A stretch of 64,000 nucleotides of DNA from Eumeta japonica (lineage: Eukaryota; Arthropoda; Insecta; Lepidoptera; Psychidae): contig BGZK01000750.1 of the NCBI GenBank assembly GCA_005406025.1, positions 124,001 to 188,000 on the forward strand. The letters run 5' to 3'. A program made the position numbers and the translations under genes. The notes under the pieces are model-generated. The model did no database searches, was not told the origin of the DNA, and was given only the letters and a program-made list of their open reading frames with translations. Below are positions 57,951-64,000 of this stretch, in pieces. Numbering within the stretch: the stretch's first letter is position 1; every line of letters begins with the position of its first letter.

Positions 57951-60860
57951 CATAAAAAAAAATGAAAAGTTTGCCCTATGTCTTATGTTTTTTAGTTTAC
58001 ATGAATTAAAAAGAAACACCGAAGAAGTGCGAATGGGACTTTTATTTTGAGGGTTTTGTATAAACTTAATTATTTATGTAGATATTTCGTCCATCGAGAG
58101 TTTCGACGGTTTCTGCCTGTGTTCAACACCGGCACTATCCATACTAGATTTTTTTAATTCTCTGAATTTGTGAAAACGTATGATTTTCATAATGGAAAAT
58201 TTAAAAAGTTCTTCCTTATATTGCTTTACATCATGGTCCATCGTTCATTTGCAAATATTAGTCTATAGTAGCATTTTTTTTTAACCTTTTTTTAATTACA
58301 AATGAGAGTACAAATTCAATATGTTCATTTTGTTTCTACTTGCGTTGTGAGGCCTTGCTTCTATCCAAATTTCACGATTTTTAGATCAAAGGGAAATATC
58401 TGTAGGTTTTGATTTATTTACTAGTGTCAAAATATACGGTAAGAGCGCCGTATTTCGGATAACGTGGACTAGAAGCTCGATTTTTCTTACGAATTTAGAG
58501 GACCATAGACTTAAATATTTGATGTTAACGTCCAATGTACGAAGAGTCTCGATAGACAGACGATCGAACAACAAAGTAACCCTATAATTAAGGGCACTTA
58601 TTCAAATATAGAAGCCTAAAAAACACTATAATCGGGGTGTCGCTCGCACAGAAACGAGTTTGTTATTGCAATATACTTATAAATCGAGAAGAAATAAGCT
58701 TAAAGAAGACTTGCTACAATTTCAATCCAATATAAATATAACGATAAGATTGAACAAGACAAATGGAGGCTGAATAAGAAGACGCAGCCGCGGGCGCGTG
58801 TGACTGTACTTGTTTTCGTAATGATAATGAAAAGCTTTCGCGGCCCGCGCGCTATCTCGCTCGAGTCCGCGATAACCGCGCCCGCTTTGATTTCCCAGCG
58901 TACGTACCGCGCGCCCGCGCCGATCCGCGGCGTCTAGCTTTAAAAGCTTCGCCCTTTGTTACCTGCTGTTTGCTTTCGATTCAATAATTTTTGGAAACTA
59001 TTGTATATAAAGCATCGATGAAGTACATGGCCCGTAACAACAAATAAAAAGGCCCCATGAAACCGAAATAATCTACAAAATCCCATTAATGTTCAGTACA
59101 ACGAGTACTTGACTCTTTCGGCCAGATTCTCCGGTATCAAAAAAAACGGCTAAACACGAGTCGGAGTCGCACACGAAGGCTTCCGTACCATCGTACAAAA
59201 TATAATTTTATTATTGTTATTTCTTATTATCTATTTATTAATGTTTTCCATGATCATCGAAATCTTAGTCTAACCTAAAAATCACGTAAAACACGTCTTT
59301 TCTAAGGGGAACAGCTTTAATCTTACTTTATCTTTGTTTTATTATTTTTTTTTGTACCGACTATAGTAATACACACTGTGTGAACATTTCAAGCATCTAT
59401 CTATCGCCATTTTTAATATTGAATAAAAAAGTAAAAAAAAAAACTCTTGTATGGGGGGCACCCTCTAATCTATAATTTAATTTGATTTTTATTATTTATT
59501 GTTATAGCTGCAACAATAATACATACTCTTATAATTTGAACTTTCTTCCTACTACGGTTCGTGAAATCAGTCCGCTGACATTCAAACAAACGGCTACTTA
59601 TTTCGTGCAGACAGACAGTGGAGGCTTAGTAATGAGATCCCGTTGACAACCCTTTGGGCTCGAAACTTTGAAAAGGGTATAATAAAAATTTATGGTTATA
59701 AACATATTTCTTAAATTATATTAAAAGTTTAATTGTAGAAGAATTTGTTAGTGCGGATGTGTTTATTGTGTAAGTAAATATTCATTAGAACAGTTTTTAA
59801 CTTGCGGCCCCTGAGTACACGCCATTATTTAACCATTAGTTAATGAGTTTATCAATTAAGACTTATATTACATAGCAAAGATACTGCCTTTGTAAATCAA
59901 TAAATGGCTAAAAATTAATAAATTAGTACTCTGTGACGGTCTTGTGTTATCCATTTGTTCCTTTTTATCGAGCTGACGTCTATTACTAATTAATGCTAGT
60001 AAATGTATTTAGTAACTCGTCTTTTTGCTTCTTTATTTTGCTCTTTCAGCTATCCTTTTTGTTTTCTTATATGTAGTAGAGTGAATGTTCACTCGGCCAA
60101 ATGACAGGACAAACGCACAGGCAACATATTATAACATACTATATACTTTACAATTAAAACTTGTTTTCATTTAATATGTCATAATAACTCAAGATATGTC
60201 TAACCATACAAAAATATGATATTTAAATATGTAATGTATCTCCTAAGTAATTTATCAAAGAATTATATGAAAATAATCTTTACATTTATGGAGGGCATTT
60301 AATAAAAAGTGAAAACGAATATGTTGTCGGTAACATATTAAATGTTATTTTATTTTTCGACAAAGTTGGCCTTTAGCATTATACATGTAACATATCATTT
60401 TTCTAAGCTTAAAATTCTTATCTAAAAAAATTTTTCATCCTAAGCACCTAAAAATTTCTGGTCCAAAATTATGGCAAATGTAAAGTTAAAAAAACACCGA
60501 AATTTGTTGATTTTTTGATGCTAATTAGTTGCTAAAAAACCAATGCTAGTTTTAAATAAAGCTAGCATTATTCAAATGTAACTAAATATACAATAATCAG
60601 CCGAACAAATGAAGGAAATTTGTTGCTAATTTGTTGCTGCAAGTTGCTACAAAAATAAAAAAAATACATGTATTGAATTTCATCCTGTCCGCTCCAGCTT
60701 AACTCGCACCAGGGAAAACTCACAGAATAAATGCGCACAGAGTCAGCGACAAAATTAAAGACAGAAATTGAGAGAATTGGGAGATCGCTATGTGAACAAA
60801 CCGAATACGCTAGTTTAACTCTTAATCTTTCTGTTGTTGCTGTTTCTCATATAATAACTC
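57951..60860. other. AT-rich intergenic with one GC-rich patch
   Basis: No gene. Repeat scraps of the GACAGAC family lie near 58440-58620 (GATAGACAGACGATCG) and 59600-59690. A CpG-rich patch at 58785-58960 stands out and might be regulatory. Confidence 0.4.
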
Positions 60861-60869
60861 CTGAGTGCA

Positions 60870-61085
60870 TGGTGCTAGCATTTTGATATGCATATAGACC
60901 TTTCACCCTAGCTTAATTCACGATATTTCGAAATAAAATCACATCATTAATTCGTTGCTGCCCAAAATATAAATTATATGATATTATTTCTACACTACAG
61001 AACTAGCAACAAAATGGAAACCGATAATCGTAAGAGCTTGCATTTTGGTATGCACATAGAGCGTTCACTCTAGCTTAGCTTTTAG
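60870..61085. repeat. 160-bp satellite, left part (about 1.3 units)
   Basis: AGCAACAAAATGGAAACCG, GCATTTTGGTATGCACATAG and TTCACCCTAGCTTA-type words recur as in the array at 62815-63720. The left part stops inside a unit (CACTCTAGCTTAG) where the LINE begins. Confidence 0.8.
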
Positions 61086-62640
61086 CTTTTAAATCCGGTA
61101 GTATATCCGACCCTCTGAACTTTAGGCCGATATCAATACTACCGATACTTGGTAAAATCTTCAAAAAACGATCGTGACTCAATTATCGTGCTATTTATTT
61201 TTTAACAATAATTTGATGAACGTTAGACAGTTTGGATTTACAAAGGGTTGTTCAACAACCGAAGCCGGTATTGAGCTCATTGAACAGATTTTTTGTGCCT
61301 GGGAGGAGTTACGAGACGCAATTGATGTTTTCTGTCATTTATTCAAGACATTTGAATGTGTTCATCTTGATACATTGATCAGGAAACTACATCATTACGG
61401 TGCTAGGGGTCTCACTTGAACTTCTGGAGTCATATCTGAGTGCTAGAATTCAGAGGGTTGATATTAATGGTGAGAGGTCTTTAGGATTTGCAGTCAGTAC
61501 CTATGGGTGTACCACAGGGTTCAGTTCTTGGACCATTTCTATTTCTAGTTTATATTAATGATCTACCACACCTTGTGAAGGACGAGCATGGGATTATACT
61601 GATTCCTGATGATAGTTCCTTGCTTTTTGAAGTTAATAGACAACAACCAGATTTTGACGAAGTAAATAGTACTATCTCAGAAGTAGTCGAGTGGTTAATT
61701 AACAATCTTTTGCTCAATGAGAGGAAAACAAAAATGGTTAAATTTTCATTATCCAATACTAAATTGATCGACACAAACGTAGTAGTCAGGGAGAGATACT
61801 GGATATTATGGAAACGACCCTATTTCTTGGTCTGACTATAGGTACTAAGTTACAATGGACTTTCCATATAACGAAATTGACGGAAAAGGTTAGTTTCGCA
61901 GCATATGCAGTCAAAAGAATTCGGTGGCTTGCAAATGAAAATACCACAAGATGGGTTTATTTTAGTTCCTTTCATAATCCCGGGCTATGGGATTTTATTA
62001 TGGAGTCATGTAGCCGATATTAACACAATTTTTGTACTGCAGAAGCGGGCTATTCGCGCCATTTATAACTTGAGATCAATAGCATCTCTCAGAGAAATAT
62101 TGAATGAAATTTATATTTTAATTATACTGTCACAATATATATACGAAAACCTGGTATATGTCATAAGAAATATAAAATCGTTCCAAAAAATGAGCGACAT
62201 TCATAATATTAACACTAGACATAAGAATGACCTTGCTGCTTATAAAACCAGACTCAAAAAAATTAACAAACCATTTAAGGGGCAAAGTGTGCGCTTTTAT
62301 AATAACATCCCAGTTGAAATTTAAAATTTGCCATTTCATAAATTTAAAACTTTGATTAAAAAAAATTAGGTTGTAAGCGCTATAATGCCGTATCTGGATA
62401 TATTTAAAAAAAACCCGTGGGATTGAACTGCTGGACTATCAGACTGTTGCATGTATTTTTCAAATGTTGAGCTGGTTTTATTGACTATTATGTATCTTTG
62501 AGCGAAACCGAAAAATGAATCAGCATTCGGAATGGGTGTTGATATTGATACCAAAACAATTTCATAATGACGTATTTTACGTGTAATTCTAATGTTGTGT
62601 AGGTCAAGAATACAAATACTGGGTATGACTTATTGTGTTT
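61086..62640 (+). pseudogene. 5'-truncated LINE inserted in the satellite (reverse transcriptase ORF2)
   Basis: Broken frames give FRPISILPILGKIFKK (about 61120), RQFGFTKGCSTTEAGIELI, then [20 protein letters not shown]. The catalytic FADD region has become IPDDSSLLF (about 61600). The C-terminal WSHVADINTIFVLQKRAIRA and RFYNNIPVEI blocks match the fragment at 4.6-5.5 kb. The element lacks its endonuclease and early RT, as expected from 5' truncation. The 3' end is placed at about 62640 but is not certain. Its family (Jockey, CR1 or similar) is open; the 3' tandem tail of the sister copy argues for a tail-repeat LINE. Confidence 0.85.
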
Positions 62641-62814
62641 TATTTACGTATTTTATGAATACAACATAGAGCGTAATTACATGGCAAACAGGAAGTGTTG
62701 TAAAAGTGTTCCGCCTCCGGTAGGGGGCGCTAGGTCTGTGCTACGTTCCGAAACGCACGATTAGATCTCTGACACTACCAAGTAAAGATATTAGTGACTT
62801 TCGTTTTTGATATT
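62641..62814. other. Spacer between LINE and satellite
   Basis: 174 bp with a GC-richer patch (CCGCCTCCGGTAGGGGGCGC). It is either LINE 3' untranslated sequence or a separate insertion. Confidence 0.35.
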
Positions 62815-63720
62815 TTAATTCTCAATTTTCGAAATAAAATCACATGATTCGTTGCTGCCCATGGCATAAGTTATACGATATTATTGCTTGTATAGATCTA
62901 GCAACAAAATGGAAACCGGTAATCGGAAGAGCCTGCATTTTGGTATGCGTATAGACCGTTCACCCTAGCTTTATTTTACATTTTTTGAAATAAAATTACA
63001 TAATTAATTCGTTGCTGCCAATGGCATAAGTTATACGATATTATTGCTTGTATAGATCTAGCAACAAAATGGAAATCGGTAATCGGAAGAGCCTGCATTT
63101 TGGTATGCGTATAGACCGTTCACCCTAGCTTTATTTTACATTTTTTGAAATAAAATTACATAATTAATTCGTTGCTGCCAATGGCATAAGTTATACGATA
63201 TTATTGCTTGTATAGATCTAGCAACAAAATGGAAATCGGTAATCGGAAGAGCCTGCATTTTGGTATGCGTATAGACCGTTCACCCTAGCTTTATTTTACA
63301 TTTTTTGAAATAAAATTACATAATTAATTCGTTGCTGCCCATGGCATAAGTTATACGATATTATTGCTTGTATAGATCTAGTAACAAAATGGAAACCGGT
63401 AATCGGAAGAGCCTGCATTTTGGTATGCGTATAGACCGTTCACCCTAGCTTTATTCTACATTTTTCGAAATAAAATTACATAATTAATTCATAGCTGGCT
63501 ATGGCATAAATTATATGATATTATTGTTAGTACAGAGCTAGCGACAAAATGAAAACCAGTAATGAGAAGAGCGTGCCTTTTGGTATGCACAGGGACTGTT
63601 CATCCTAGCTTAATTCTTGATTATTCGAAATATAATTATGTACATATAGTTTGTTACTTGCCTATGGCGTTAGTTAAATGATATTACTGCAAGTACAGAG
63701 CTAGCAACAAAATCACAACC
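62815..63720. repeat. Tandem satellite, exact 160-bp period, about 5.6 units
   Basis: The word CACCCTAGCT recurs at 62961, 63121, 63281 and 63441 (and CATCCTAGCT at 63601), always 160 bp apart. Units contain TTCGTTGCTGCC, GGCATAAGTTATACGATAT, AGCAACAAAATGGAAA and GCATTTTGGTATGCG. The inner three to four units are nearly identical and outer units diverge, as in arrays kept uniform by unequal exchange. It has no coding capacity. Confidence 0.95.
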
Positions 63721-64000
63721 GGAAATTCAATTAGTTTGGAGATTGATATGTGTTAGACCAAATAACAAAAATGGGAAAACTATTATTTTAATTTGAAACT
63801 TTCATATTACTATGACTAAAATGTCTATCACCGTAATTTTCTTAATTATTTAAATTAATAGCATTCTGGTTTTCAAAATTATTTATTAAGTCGAAAAAAT
63901 TTAGGGGTGTATATATTTTTGAAGAAAGTTGACCTCTTCACTAAAAAAGTCTGATTGTAAATTTTCGTCTGATACACCTTTTCGATTTAATCATGCTTAG
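63721..64000. other. AT-rich end of window
   Basis: Nothing recognised. Confidence 0.4.

Noticed and set aside
62815..63720. CRISPR-like array
   Set aside because: The units are contiguous 160-bp repeats without short repeats and unique spacers, in a eukaryotic context.
1..64000. tRNA, snRNA or rRNA genes
   Set aside because: I looked for B-box and cloverleaf-like patterns by eye and found none convincing. A tRNAscan or Rfam run would settle it.

Overview
The window is nuclear DNA of a eukaryote, most likely an insect and probably a moth or butterfly. Genes are split by GT-AG introns of 0.8 to 4.9 kb, the DNA is AT-rich, and decayed transposons are dense (LINE, mariner, hAT, MITEs, foldback elements, satellite). 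Dispersed repeats and a LINE ending in short AATCA-type tandem repeats resemble those of Lepidoptera. The order is an inference from repeat style, not proof. No bacterial-type operons, rRNA, tRNA or CRISPR arrays were seen.

Two host genes can be reconstructed. (1) A Ctr1-family copper transporter on the plus strand has coding exons at 13769-13870, 14713-14957 and 19877-20078. They join in phase into 182 residues with three membrane segments, the MxxxM filter and a GxxxG helix motif. Its long second intron holds a 3.6-kb foldback repeat carrying two nested MITEs. Many GC-rich islands lie in the 14 kb upstream and stop at the gene's 3' end. (2) A carboxylesterase-like gene on the minus strand has exons 51191-50754, 49327-48093 and 44452-44197. 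They join in phase into 642 residues with a signal peptide and a hydrophobic C-terminal segment. All three catalytic triad positions are replaced, as is the oxyanion-hole motif, so it should be a non-enzymatic adhesion or binding protein.

The rest is mostly mobile DNA. Plus-strand unless noted: a perfect hAT MITE (2458-2684); a LINE 3' fragment (4593-5475, minus); a broken Jockey-like LINE (22600-25145); a foldback (25684-26014); a near-complete dead mariner (32486-33687, coding strand minus); then, only 4 bp away, a 5.1-kb DNA transposon (33692-38792) with about 300-bp terminal inverted repeats. This last element carries a broken minus-strand gene of about 1,350 codons with an N-terminal Cys/His cluster, a FEN1/XPG-like nuclease region and a Cys-rich tail. 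It is the most unusual element in the window and I cannot place it in a named superfamily with certainty. Between 52.9 and 58 kb, a ZBED-type hAT (minus) appears to be split by a second hAT with TTF/DUF4371 features (plus) and a 410-bp MITE. From 60.9 to 63.7 kb a 160-bp-period satellite is interrupted by a LINE of the same family as the 5-kb fragment.

Several long near-perfect hairpins (4080-4150, 27284-27343, 31962-32029, 6666-6709) stand alone without a recognised element. Large stretches (20.2-22.6, 26.0-31.2, 38.8-44.2 and 57.9-60.8 kb) hold no gene I can support.
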